A stretch of 64,000 bases of DNA from Oreohelix idahoensis (taxonomy: Eukaryota; Mollusca; Gastropoda; Stylommatophora; Oreohelicidae): the NCBI GenBank assembly GCA_024509875.1, contig JAMPIV010011340.1, positions 82,866 to 146,865 of the forward strand. The letters are read 5' to 3'. The position numbers were made by a program, and so were the translations under genes. Positions 11,878-23,985 of the stretch are shown here, piece after piece. Numbering within the stretch: the stretch's first letter is position 1; each line of letters begins with the position of its first letter. Under the pieces are notes generated by a model. That model saw only the letters and a program-made list of their open reading frames with translations. It searched no databases and was not told the DNA's origin.

Positions 11878-12369
11878 AGCAGCTGTTTGAGGGGACAAAA
11901 CATTTTGCGATCAACCATTTTAAAACGGTTTATAAAACACTAGAATAATGTCCCTCTGTATATAAAAAATATAGATTGTTTCAAAATACTAATATATAAA
12001 AATATATCCAGAACAAGATACAAATGCTATCTTTAAAAAGCAAGCTTTAAAGTATCTGATAACTAAAAAGAAATGTCCCAAACAGATACTTATATTTGTT
12101 GTAAATGTTTTTTAAACACAGTGATTCTCAAATTCTTGATTCTCAATACATGTTGGTTGAGTTCTTACATTTTTTTTAATTCTCACAATGTCTTACACTT
12201 CCCACCTTGTAGATCAGGGATTCTCAAATTCTTGATCAGTGATTGTCACATTTTTTTTTTATTCCCACAATGTTTGATTCTCACGTTTTTTAGCATGTTT
12301 GTTGTTTGAAACATACAATATAATAACTGTGTATGAGTGACGTGAACAGAAATTTACGCGTGATGTTTT

Positions 12370-12546
12370 GTGGGGTCATTGATCTGGTTTCAAACCAGGG
12401 CGGGGTCTTTATTCCTGTTCATACGTTATGATAACGTTTTTATCGACCAAACCATGACGAAGCGCTTGCGCGGGAACTATTTTCTGAAACAGTATCTCTA
12501 CACAACAACCACTATGGCTCCATCACGAAATTCATACGCTCGGAAA
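12370..12546 (+). other. Small conserved open frame, right arm
   Basis: Partner of 8199-8375 with the same ~59 residues (MGSLIWFQTRAG to SRNSYAR). The downstream reading differs because of a 15-20 bp indel. Confidence 0.25.
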
Positions 12547-14158
12547 GTCATTGTCTTAATCATGAATTGTTTTAGACATGTCTCATTCTTTAACCAGACC
12601 TGGACCGGTGAACGTCTCTGAAAAAACGTTGTGAGAGCCTTCTCATATCAAACTTCTGAAAAAGCAACAGCTCACCACCAAACGTATGTTATTCTGTTTT
12701 TATTCGTATTTTGTGTTAAATATCTCTGGCCTTTAAGAGATATATCTCTGTGTCTTTTTAAGGGTATTAAGACTCTGTGGAAAAATATCTGGGTATGTGT
12801 TTGTGTTTTCATTTTTTTTTTCCTAGGCGTATTTTCTTAACACTCAGAGACTGGAAGAAAACCCTATATAAAGTTCTAAATGTAAACTCGGTATATGTAT
12901 ATGTGTGTATTCGTCTGTTTTTCCCTATAATAATATAAAAATAATAATAGGAAGTTAAAATATATAACACTTCTTTATGTATAAAAAATAAATATTTTTA
13001 TATAGCTGTTTGTTTTCGCTAGGATATATACAATAAATATCTTTAAAAATATCTGTTTTGGTTGTATTCGTTTGTTTTCGTTTATGTTTTCGGTCTTCGT
13101 GTTTTTGTATTAAGGTATTAAATATAAATAAATATCTCTGTTATTTTTATCTGTGTGTTTTGTTAAGAGGTTAACTCCGAGACTAACTTATTATTCCTTA
13201 TCCGTGTGTTGTATTAAATATCTGTTTTCTATTTAAAAGTCATGTCTGTGTATTCGCTTTTTCGCTAGCCAGTGTTGGTAAAGGCTGTTTCAAAGTTAAT
13301 ATGTCTAGACTAATAGGTATTTTAATAATAGTTGTTTGTTAAATTCTTACATGTGTGTATGGTTTAGCTAAGTTAAGAATTATCCGACTTATTTTTTATG
13401 TGGTGGGTATAGTAGTGAGAAAAATTCCTTAGTTTAAACCTTATCTACGTTTCTCGTCTATTGTTAAACTCGTGCGAAAGCAAATTATATTTGGGTTTTG
13501 AAAAATTATCCGTGATACTTACAACTTGTAATACTTTCTGATAACAACACTCTAAACTTGTATAGACTAATAGTCTATTTCAAATACTTGCTTGGATGTA
13601 GCGCAAAGATGTTTGGGTAGATCGATAAATTGATTTGATTCCACAACACATGCGCTCGAGTCGTATTTCTGTACTCACAAGCTGCTTCTATAAAGAACTT
13701 CTCATAGTAACTACAAACATATTACGTTAAAAATAACTAAGGACCCGAGTCACTATAAACTACCTAACCAGCCAGTGAAAATTAGACAACCTAATAGTTT
13801 AGAAAATAGCGTATTTTGGCTTTTAAAACAATACTGAACTACACACGGAAAAAGATAGAGATAATACAATCAACATATTACATTAAGTCACCTTGGTATA
13901 ACCATGATTGAAACTAACATACACTTTAATAAATACTTATATTTTCGTTATTTTAAAAAAGGACAGGTCAACTCGGTACTCGCGAACGGGCTGAGTTTTA
14001 AATCCATATCTTTGCTTCCACAGCGCGCGCGCGCGTGGACCATTCTGATATGTTAAACAAAATTATTTCCTTTGATAACAGACTAAACAATAAGACTGGT
14101 TATAAGGAAGAGTAGGCGTGTGTATACCTATAAGTCTGTGTTTTATTTATCTGTTTAT

Positions 14159-14214
14159 TCTCTCTCTCTTTCTCTCTTCCTCTCTCTCTCTCTTTCTCTT
14201 TCTCTCTCTCTTTC

Positions 14215-14266
<52 letters not shown>
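14159..14266. repeat. Imperfect (CT)n tract, right arm
   Basis: Lies 40-170 bp upstream of the splice acceptor of the right-arm zinc-finger gene, on its sense strand; mirror of 6476-6572. Confidence 0.95.
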
Positions 14267-14271
<5 letters not shown>

Positions 14272-14304
14272 ATGTATTTAATTTTATTTATGTGTGCCTA
14301 ACGT

Positions 14305-14326
14305 CTTTTTGCTCATCTTTTCACAG
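14305..14326 (+). promoter_or_regulatory. Splice acceptor abutting the zinc-finger ATG, right
   Basis: The sequence tttttgctcatcttttcacag ends exactly before the ATG at 14327: a pyrimidine tract and AG with no competing AG close by. It implies an upstream 5' exon. Confidence 0.6.
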
Positions 14327-15475
14327 ATGGAGTCAATTCAACGACGGGGCTATGCCTGTTTACGCTGCCAGTCTGTTTTCAAGCGAGGTCATGATCTTAC
14401 TCGGCATATGGCCACAGCACACGACCGCCACAATCATGAGTGCGCTTTCTGTGGTTTAGTATTTACCAGACCCGATACGCTGAAACGTCACATAGAGAAT
14501 AAACATAGACCCGTTTCCAGCATAGAACAGACAGACACATCAGTGGTACAAAACAACATAATATGTATCCGATGTGGACAGACTTTCACCCGCCGTGCCG
14601 ACCTATTGCGACACAGCAAAACCAGGCACTCGCTGACTCTACTAGTATGTGAGGTCTGCAATAAAAACTTTACCCGCCTTGACAATCTACGCATCCACAG
14701 AAAACACCAACACACCTCTTCAACAGCAGCAGACACCGCAGCAACACCGCAGAACCCTCCAATACCACCGCACCACAATGACCGCGCCCTATCATCAGGT
14801 GTCACAACAACAGACTCAACGCACCAACAGACACCACCAACTGGTGCCATAACAGACTCAGTATCTATGGCGGCCTCTACCACCACAACAACTTCCACAC
14901 TACCAAGAGCTCCCTATTCAACAAGTCCCACCCCATCTCACCCACCAAAAACAGGTCAGACCAAGAAACGCCCCATGATCAGTACCCAGTCCCATATAAA
15001 AAAAACCCGCTTGACGTCTGAAGAAGACAGCTTACAAGACTTACAGGCTGACATTAAAGAAATATATACACAGAATTGGAGTGCTATCAAGACACACGCA
15101 AATAAACATAAATATTTATCGACTTTCACTTTTTTCCATAATAGCCAAAGAATTGAATGGGAAAGTCTTTTGCTTCCTGTCTTTACACAACAGACAAAAC
15201 GCTTCAAAATTAACTTCAGTCACCACGTAGTTTTGAGACACAGAGAAACAAATGACCTCCGTTTCTTTCATGCCTCAAATAATAATGGTTGTGTGTTAGA
15301 ACAGCCTCACTTAATCAACAACATTACAGATTTCAAATCTTTTCTCTCAAACTTACAAGACACCGACATTATCACAAACGCACAATTAAACAGACCCAAT
15401 ACAAAATATTATGTTGAAGCAATCCCGGCCACATCCTTCTATCTATATCATATTCAAGACCACTCAATCGCTTGA
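14327..15475 (+). CDS. C2H2 zinc-finger protein with PolB-N-like domain, right arm
   Basis: Right-arm twin of 5271-6413, transcribed away from the palindrome centre. It has about 382 residues from the ATG at 14327. Four C2H2 fingers occupy about residues 11-32, 39-60, 80-101 and 108-129. The only clear differences from the left copy are two extra residues after finger 2 (RPVSSIEQ against GSSMEQ) and a Ser/Gly change in the NNN-x-CV stretch near the end. The C-terminal domain again ends DHSIA with no polymerase core. Both copies staying open while nearby DNA carries indels suggests constraint or recent conversion between arms. A host C2H2 transcription factor is unlikely, because the C-terminal domain matches mobile-element polymerase N-regions and the gene lies inside the element. 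Confidence 0.7.
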   Translation: MESIQRRGYACLRCQSVFKRGHDLTRHMATAHDRHNHECAFCGLVFTRPDTLKRHIENKHRPVSSIEQTDTSVVQNNIICIRCGQTFTRRADLLRHSKTRHSLTLLVCEVCNKNFTRLDNLRIHRKHQHTSSTAADTAATPQNPPIPPHHNDRALSSGVTTTDSTHQQTPPTGAITDSVSMAASTTTTTSTLPRAPYSTSPTPSHPPKTGQTKKRPMISTQSHIKKTRLTSEEDSLQDLQADIKEIYTQNWSAIKTHANKHKYLSTFTFFHNSQRIEWESLLLPVFTQQTKRFKINFSHHVVLRHRETNDLRFFHASNNNGCVLEQPHLINNITDFKSFLSNLQDTDIITNAQLNRPNTKYYVEAIPATSFYLYHIQDHSIA

Positions 15476-15678
15476 ACAAACACCACAACAAAGTTGACAA
15501 ACACACTTTCTTAGACGTCCTCAACACACAACAAGCACCGGGTGGGAAAAATATCGGGTTCAGAGCACACAAATCCTCCATCTACACATACGAACAACAC
15601 CGAAACGCCCTGTCTTACTTTTACATAAAACGACAGGTACATCCCGACAACGTCACCACATCACCCCTCAACATTTAA
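15473..15678 (+). pseudogene. Polymerase C-terminal-tail-like ORF, right arm
   Basis: Twin of 5068-5273 with one substitution (TQQAPGG against TQQAQGG). It overlaps the TGA of the zinc-finger gene in another frame and has no ATG near its start. Either it is translated by frameshifting from the upstream gene, or it is a dead remnant left when the polymerase core was deleted. An AATAAA-like stretch lies about 320 bp downstream near 15997. Confidence 0.5.
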
Positions 15679-16029
15679 ACTGTCTCTTTCAGATACCTAC
15701 AGGTATATACAACACCTCTATTTCTTATGACAATGCGACGACACCCCTCAAGGTCTGGCCTGCAGCTGTGATATTGTAAATATTGTATATTTTGTAACAA
15801 AACACCACTAATATATATAACAGTACATTCATTTGTGATTTGATAAAAAATTACCAATATAATACCCATATATGTCTTATTTACCAATTATACAATGTCA
15901 TTTGATAAAAAATTACTGTACAATGTATTATGTTAAAAAATACTATATATTACCATATATACGCCTGTTTGATAATACAAAAACACTATTGAATATAAAA
16001 TAAAAACTATATTAACTAAAACACCTTTT

Positions 16030-16275
16030 TGTTACCTATATATCATCCGTTGTATGTCTCAATATATCGTCTAACTGTTGTAAAATAACTGTTTGTATAA
16101 CTGTTGTAAAATATATATGTCTAACTGTTGTAAAATATATGTCTAAATATATCGTCTTCCTATTGTCTAAAAGTCTTCTTATCTAAATATATCGTCTAAC
16201 TATCGTCTTCCTATTGTCTCCCTATTATATGTATATATCGTCTAACTGTTCGTATAACTGTTGTAAAATATGTCT
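16030..16275 (-). repeat. Short-motif repeat zone, right arm
   Basis: Mirror of 4440-4700, with atatcgtctaactgttgta recurrences. Confidence 0.6.
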
Positions 16276-16289
16276 ATATGTAAAATAAA

Positions 16290-16915
16290 CAATACACAAC
16301 AATACCGTGACGCACTTTCGATGGTAGACCTAGTGCAGGTCTCTAACACTTCACTCCTATATATATATATACAACAATTAAAATACACGCACACAATAAC
16401 CCATACCCCAACACACCCCACTATACATCGTCATCCTCCCCCTCGCACAAAAACAATACCCGCTTCCTTAAAAAATCCATTAGTAACCTAAGTCCCCGTT
16501 ATCGATTTTTATATTTTCCTCTTTAACTCAAGTATTCTTTTAAAAGAGATCATTAACGATATACTTCTATCTAACACTTCACTCCGGCGTCATACATACA
16601 ACCACCAGCTACACCCCAGCACACACCCATGAGGCATCACCCCCAGCCAAAAAGCAATACCCGTTCCCTTAAAAAACCCCTTAGTAACCTAAGCCGTCGT
16701 CACCACAGATGCATCCTGACAACGTCACCACATCTCCGTATATATGAATGTATATATGTGTGTATATATGTCTAAACAAACACACCAATACACTACCAAC
16801 ACAATACTTCACACAAAAATCCACCCTAACCCACCCCGCCAGCTACATCGTCACCCACGCCAGCCCAAAAAAGGCACTTCAAAAACCCTCTTAGTAACCC
16901 AACATTATCGATTTT
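16290..16915 (-). repeat. Subterminal repeats of about 210 bp, right arm
   Basis: Mirror of 3716-4350. The unit boundaries are marked by ttagtaacctaag near 16480 and 16680 and ttagtaacccaac near 16890. Confidence 0.65.
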
Positions 16916-17019
16916 TTAAATTTTCCGTCATTATCGATTTTTATATATATTGTATACATGTATACACAACACCATTATCGTATATTACTATATAAAAAGT
17001 CATACGTCTGATCGTCAGA

Positions 17020-17262
17020 GGAAGCCTCGCCGCTAAAATATATCGCTATATAAAAAGTCATGCGCCGCCGCCTGAATGCGACCTAAGTTAAAATATATCG
17101 CTATATAAAAGTCATGCGCCGCCGCCTGAATGCGACCTAAGTTAAAATATATCGCTATTTAAAAGTCATGCGCCGCCGCCTGAAACGCCGCCTGAAATCG
17201 ATCGAGTTTTTTGCTATATAAAAGTCACACGCCGCCGCCTGAATGCGACCTAAGTCCAACAT
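17020..17262 (-). repeat. Terminal tandem repeats, right end
   Basis: Mirror of 3343-3590. Units read gtcatgcgccgccgcctgaa, then tgcgacctaagttaaaatat and atcgctat. The outermost unit is altered (gaaacgccgcc duplication and a cgatcgag patch). The similarity ends at about 17262. Confidence 0.85.
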
Positions 17263-17564
17263 GCCCTACTACTTTCATAATAAAATTTTATTGCAGTAGA
17301 AACATTGATTTTTGTGATATTTTCATATCAGGGTAATACCCGATTTAATTACTTAAAAATTACCTAGATTGACATGCAAAGAAATAACTAATGAATATCC
17401 CTATAGAGTGATAGAGAGCAATTGGCCGTTTAATTATCACCTTCTATAATTAAAATCGGTCCAATAATAACTGTAATATAAAATATTAAAATTTAGTTAC
17501 ATTGAACGAGCAGGCTGGAAATCCCTTAGAATAAGATTCTTACAATATTTTTTTGACCTTGCTC

Positions 17565-17857
<293 letters not shown>

Positions 17858-17882
17858 ATATTTTGTTAATTATTAACCTGTC

Positions 17883-17896
17883 TATACCTGATTATG
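17883..17896. repeat. Target-site duplication, 5' copy (LINE 2A)
   Basis: tatacctgattatg is repeated at 19919-19932 and brackets the LINE exactly. The first two bases overlap the tail repeat on the other side and are ambiguous. Confidence 0.85.
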
Positions 17897-19920
17897 CAAT
17901 GACAGAAGCAGCTGTAGCGACCACCGGATACCTAGTACATAAAAAGAAAAAATGGATGAGAGAAGATACTTGGGATAAAATACAAGAAAGGAAAACAGCA
18001 AAACTTAAACTACTAGCGGCAAGTACACATAATGCAGTTGAATCTTGCAAACTAACTTATAACTTGTTAAATAAAGAAGTGAAGACAAAAACTCGAAGAG
18101 ATAAAAGACATTTCATCAATGAACTGGCCGTAGAAGCTGAAAATGCTGCAAGAACTGGTAATAGTAGGTGCCTTTATCAAATTACAAAACAACTATGTCA
18201 CCAGCCTACTGCTATGGAAACACCTGTTAAAGGTAAATTAGGGAATTCAATACCAACAGAAAAAGAACAAATGAAGAGATGGGCTGAGCACTTCATGGAG
18301 GTGCTAAACAGACCACCACCAACAGTAACACCTGATTTTAATAATGAAACATCCACAACCACTTTGCCAATAACTTGCGATGAATTCACGCTGGACGAGA
18401 TCAAACAAGCCGTTAAAAGATTAAAAAATTTTAAAGCTGCTGGAGTTGACGAAATTTCAGGGGAAATGATTAAAGCAGTTAATGACAACAACCTCTTGAG
18501 AATTTTAGATATTATAAATGAAGTATGGAGAGAAGAACAACCACCACAACAATGGAAAGACAGTATTATTGTAAAGTTACCGAAGAAAGGTGATCTATCA
18601 GACTGTAATAACTGGCGTGGTATATCTCTATTATCAGTACCTGGAAAATTATTATGTTGCATGATGTTAGAAAGACTTAAATTGCAGCTGACGAAAAGAT
18701 CAGAGAAGAACAAGCGGGTTTCAGGCCGAAACGATCATGTATTGATCAAATATTCACACTAAGAACAATTATAGAAAAATCAGTGGAAAGGCAATCGCCA
18801 CTTATTATCACCTTCGTCGATTTTCAAAAAGCCTTTGATAGTCTACACCGCCCATCATTGTGGAAGATACTTACAATCTATGGTTTTCCAACAAAATATG
18901 TGAATATAATCAAAGCGCTATATGACAATGCAAGATGTTGTGTTAGAACAAATAAAGGGAATACAGAATGGTTTACAGTAGAAACAGGGGTGAAACAAGG
19001 CTGTATTATGTCACCACTACTTTTTGGAATAGCTATTGATTGGGTTATGAGAAACTATACCCACAATGAACAATTGGGTATAAAATGGACAAATGGAAAA
19101 TTCCTGGGGGACCTGGATTTCGCAGATGATGTAGCATTCTTAAGTTCAACACCAAGACAATCCCAAGAAGCAATAAATAATTTGTGTCATCTCTCGGTTA
19201 AAATTGGTCTCCAAATAAATGCCTCTAAAACTAAAGCTATGAACTTTTCTAACGAGACCTTCGATATCATCTTGAACGGGGAAAAACTACAGAAAGTTGA
19301 AAGTTTCAATTATTTAGGCAGTAAAATGACTCAGGATGGTGACACAACAAGAGAAATCCATACTAGAATTGCTTTGGCAGCTAGCGCCTTCAATAGATTA
19401 TCTAACATTTGGAAATTACGATCATTGAATATACATACCAAGCTTCGTCTGTTTAATTCAAATGTTATCTCAGTGTTAACATACGGCTGTGAGAGTTGGA
19501 AAATAACAAAATCATTGGAGAACAAGCTGAATACATTCGAGAACAAATGTCTTAGAAAACTCATGAACATCAGTTGGAAAGAATTCAAGACTAATCGACA
19601 AATAAGAGAAGACTCTAGGCAGAAAATATGTCTCCGACTATATAAGGAAAAGACGATGGTCATATATCGGTCATGTCCTACGAATGCAAAACAACAGAAT
19701 ACCACTACAGGCGCTCACTTGGGTTCCTGAGGGTAAGCGGAAAAAAGGAAGACCAAAAGAAACACTCAGAAGAACAATAATAAGAGAAGGGAGAACGTTG
19801 GGCCTAAATAATGTGCAAGAGCTAAGAGGAGTGGCGTCACAACGAACAACCTGGAGAGCACTGGTTTCTGCCTTATGCGCCGTGTTTGGCGCTTAAAGAA
19901 TTTATTATTATTTATTATTA
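17897..19920 (+). mobile_element. LINE family 2, copy A (5'-truncated)
   Basis: Bounded by a 12-14 bp target-site duplication and ending in a (TTA)n tail right after the ORF stop, which is the hallmark of target-primed reverse transcription with a microsatellite tail. It starts in the linker between endonuclease and RT, so the endonuclease is missing. The RT is APE-type LINE-like: the FVDFQKAFDSLHRPS motif A region, GVKQGCIMSPLLF, and the FADD catalytic box at 19119-19130. The C-terminal part holds VLTYGCESW and a GKRKKGRPK segment. One-base frame shifts relative to copy B lie near 18688 (a base lost) and near 19625 (an extra A), so it is a pseudogene. It belongs to the same broad RTE-like group as LINE family 1. 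Confidence 0.9.
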
Positions 19921-19932
19921 TACCTGATTATG
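19919..19932. repeat. Target-site duplication, 3' copy (LINE 2A)
   Basis: Second copy of tatacctgattatg, directly after the (TTA)n tail. Confidence 0.85.
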
Positions 19933-21378
<1,446 letters not shown>

Positions 21379-21410
21379 AAGATAGATAGATAGATAGATA
21401 GATAGAGGAG

Positions 21411-21487
<77 letters not shown>
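21379..21487. repeat. (GATA)n then (TA)n microsatellite
   Basis: Short GATA run at 21379-21404, then about 75 bp of TA. The mariner element begins at the last TA. Confidence 0.97.
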
Positions 21488-21489
<2 letters not shown>

Positions 21490-22430
21490 AGGGGATTGAC
21501 ATAAGTCTTGGGCCTGACCATGAAGGACATGTCACAGAGAGCTGAAATTTTGTATAGTGTTTATTCCTTTTCAATATAGCCACCGTCTGAATTGACACAC
21601 TTCTGCCATTTCTGCTTGACTTTGAAAAGACCTTGGGAGTAGAACACCCTATTTTTCAAACTAAACCAGTCATCACATGCCAGTATAACCTCTTCATCGC
21701 TTTCAAAATGATTTCTTTTTAGTTGTTTTTTAAGATTTGGGAATAGAAAAATGTCTAATGGAGCCAAATCTGGAGAATATGGTGGGTGTGGAAGAATTTC
21801 AATATTCAAATCGTTGGCTGCTAGCTGCACAAGCCGTGCTTTGTGAGAGGGCGCGTTGTCTTGAAGCAAAGGAAGATTTTGAGTGCGCGTTATCCCTCGT
21901 TTACTGGTCACAACCTTTCTTAGTTTTGTGAGAAGATCTGCATATTACTGTCCATTAACTGTGTTGCCACGAGGCAGATAATCTTTCAAAAGGACACCTT
22001 TGCCGTCCTAAAAAACAGTCAGCATCACTCTTCCTGCAGATTTCTGCACCCTCGGCTTGACAGGTGTTGGGGAGCCCGGGGTTTTCCATTGCATGCTGGC
22101 AATTTTGGATTCGGGGTCATAATGGTGTACACAAGTCTCATCTACTGTCACCATGGTCTCCAAAAAATGTAGGTGTTTTTCCCCGAAACATCAGAAATTT
22201 TATTACAGCTCTGGCCTCCTTCTTTTCCATTGTTTTGTCAAATCTTTGGAGCAGCAGATCCGGTCAATAGGGTACATTGCGCCGTGCACGGTAGCTGGAA
22301 AACTCATTGAAGAAACAAACGCGTATTTTACACATTCAGTGTAAATATGATGAACGTTAAATGTGCCAAGTTTCATCTTTCTCCTGTGAATCCTTCATGG
22401 TCAGGCCCAAGACTTATGTCAATCCCTTTG
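21488..22430 (-). mobile_element. Mariner transposon, internally deleted
   Basis: Terminal inverted repeats of about 40 bp match almost perfectly: gggattgacataagtc then ttgggcctgaccatgaagga at the left, mirrored at 22389-22430 with one mismatch near the tip. TA dinucleotides flank both ends, as expected for mariner target-site duplication, although the surroundings are TA-rich. At 943 bp it is shorter than the usual ~1.3 kb because part of the transposase gene is gone. It inserted precisely between a (TA)n tract and the (TAA)n tail of LINE 2B. Nonautonomous. Confidence 0.93.
21561..22230 (-). pseudogene. Mariner transposase, deleted and stopped
   Basis: Starts at an ATG at 22230 with a mariner-like N-terminus (MEKKEARAVIKFLMFRGKTP). 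It then jumps, by deletion near 22165, straight into the catalytic domain (VTVDETCVHHYDPESK), so most of the helix-turn-helix DNA-binding region is lost and the frame shifts. The catalytic aspartates are visible: the D of VDE, the D of LQDNAPSH and the D of APLD. Exactly 34 residues separate the last two, which is the mariner D34D signature. In-frame stops lie at 22008-22010 and 21945-21947. Inactive. Confidence 0.92.
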
Positions 22431-22432
22431 TA

Positions 22433-23746
22433 TATAATAATAATAATAATAATAAATTCTTTAAGCGCCAAACACGGCGCATAAGGCAGAAACCAGAGCT
22501 CTCCAGGTTGTTCGTTGTGACGCCACTCCTCTTAGCTCTTGCACATTATTTAGGCCCAACGTTCTTCCTTCTCTTATTATTGTTCTTCTGAGTGTTTCTT
22601 TTGGTCTTCCTTTTTTCCGCTTACCCTCAGGAACCCAAGTGAGCGCCTGTAGTGGTATTCTGTTGTTTTGCATTCGTAGGACATGACCGATATATGACCA
22701 TCGTCTTTTCCTTATATAGTCGGAGACATATTTCTGCCTAGAGTCTTCTCTTATTTGTCGATTAGTCTTGAATTCTTTCCAACTGATGTTCATGAGTTTT
22801 CTAAGACATTTGTTCTCGAATGTATTCAGCTTGTTCTCCAATGATTTTGTTATTTTCCAACTCTCACAGCCGTATGTTAACACTGAGATAACATTTGAAT
22901 TAAACAGACGAAGCTTGGTATGTATATTCAATGATCGTAATTTCCAAATGTTAGATAATCTATTGAAGGCGCTAGCTGCCAAAGCAATTCTAGTATGGAT
23001 TTCTCTTGTTGTGTCACCATCCTGAGTCATTTTACTGCCTAAATAATTGAAACTTTCAACTTTCTGTAGTTTTTCCCCGTTCAAGATGATATCAAAGGTC
23101 TCGTTAGAAAAGTTCATAGCTTTAGTTTTAGAGGCATTTATTTGGAGACCAATTTTAACCGAGAGATGACACAAATTATTTATTGCTTCTTGGGATTGTC
23201 TTGGTGTTGAACTTAAGAATGCTACATCATCTGCGAAATCCAGGTCCCCCAGGAATTTTCCATTTGTCCATTTTATACCCAATTGTTCATTGTGGGTATA
23301 GTTTCTCATAACCCAATCAATAGCTATTCCAAAAAGTAGTGGTGACATAATACAGCCTTGTTTCACCCCTGTTTCTACTGTAAACCATTCTGTATTCCCT
23401 TTATTTGTTCTAACACAACATCTTGCATTGTCATATAGCGCTTTGATTATATTCACATATTTTGTTGGAAAACCATAGATTGTAAGTATCTTCCACAATG
23501 ATGGGCGGTGTAGACTATCAAAGGCTTTTTGAAAATCGACGAAGGTGATAATAAGTGGCGATTGCCTTTCCACTGATTCTTCTATAATTGTTCTTAGTGT
23601 GAATATTTGATCAATACATGATCGTTTCGGCCTGAAACCCGCTTGTTCTTCTCTGATCTTTTCGTCAGCATGCAATTTAAGTCTTTCTAACATCATGCAA
23701 CATAATAATTTTCCAGGTACTGATAATAGAGATATACCACGCCCTT
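22433..23746 (-). mobile_element. LINE family 2, copy B (5'-truncated)
   Basis: Inverted relative to copy A and homologous from its NWRGIS region to the 3' tail (TAA repeats at 22433-22455 on the plus strand). The 5' truncation falls exactly at a (TA)n tract (23747 on). The mariner sits at its 3' end. Confidence 0.92.
22461..23696 (-). pseudogene. LINE 2B reverse transcriptase C-terminal two-thirds
   Basis: One uninterrupted frame of 411 codons, free of the two frameshifts seen in copy A. The motif A aspartate is in FVDFQKAFDS at residues 52-61. GVKQGCIMSPLLF at 110-122 precedes the catalytic FADD at 154-157. VLTYGCESW and the RNA-binding-like C-terminus (GKRKKGRPKETLRRT) follow, and the ORF ends FGA-stop. 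The endonuclease and the first RT blocks are missing by 5' truncation, so it cannot retrotranspose alone. The intact frame suggests recent insertion. Confidence 0.85.
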
Positions 23747-23985
<239 letters not shown>

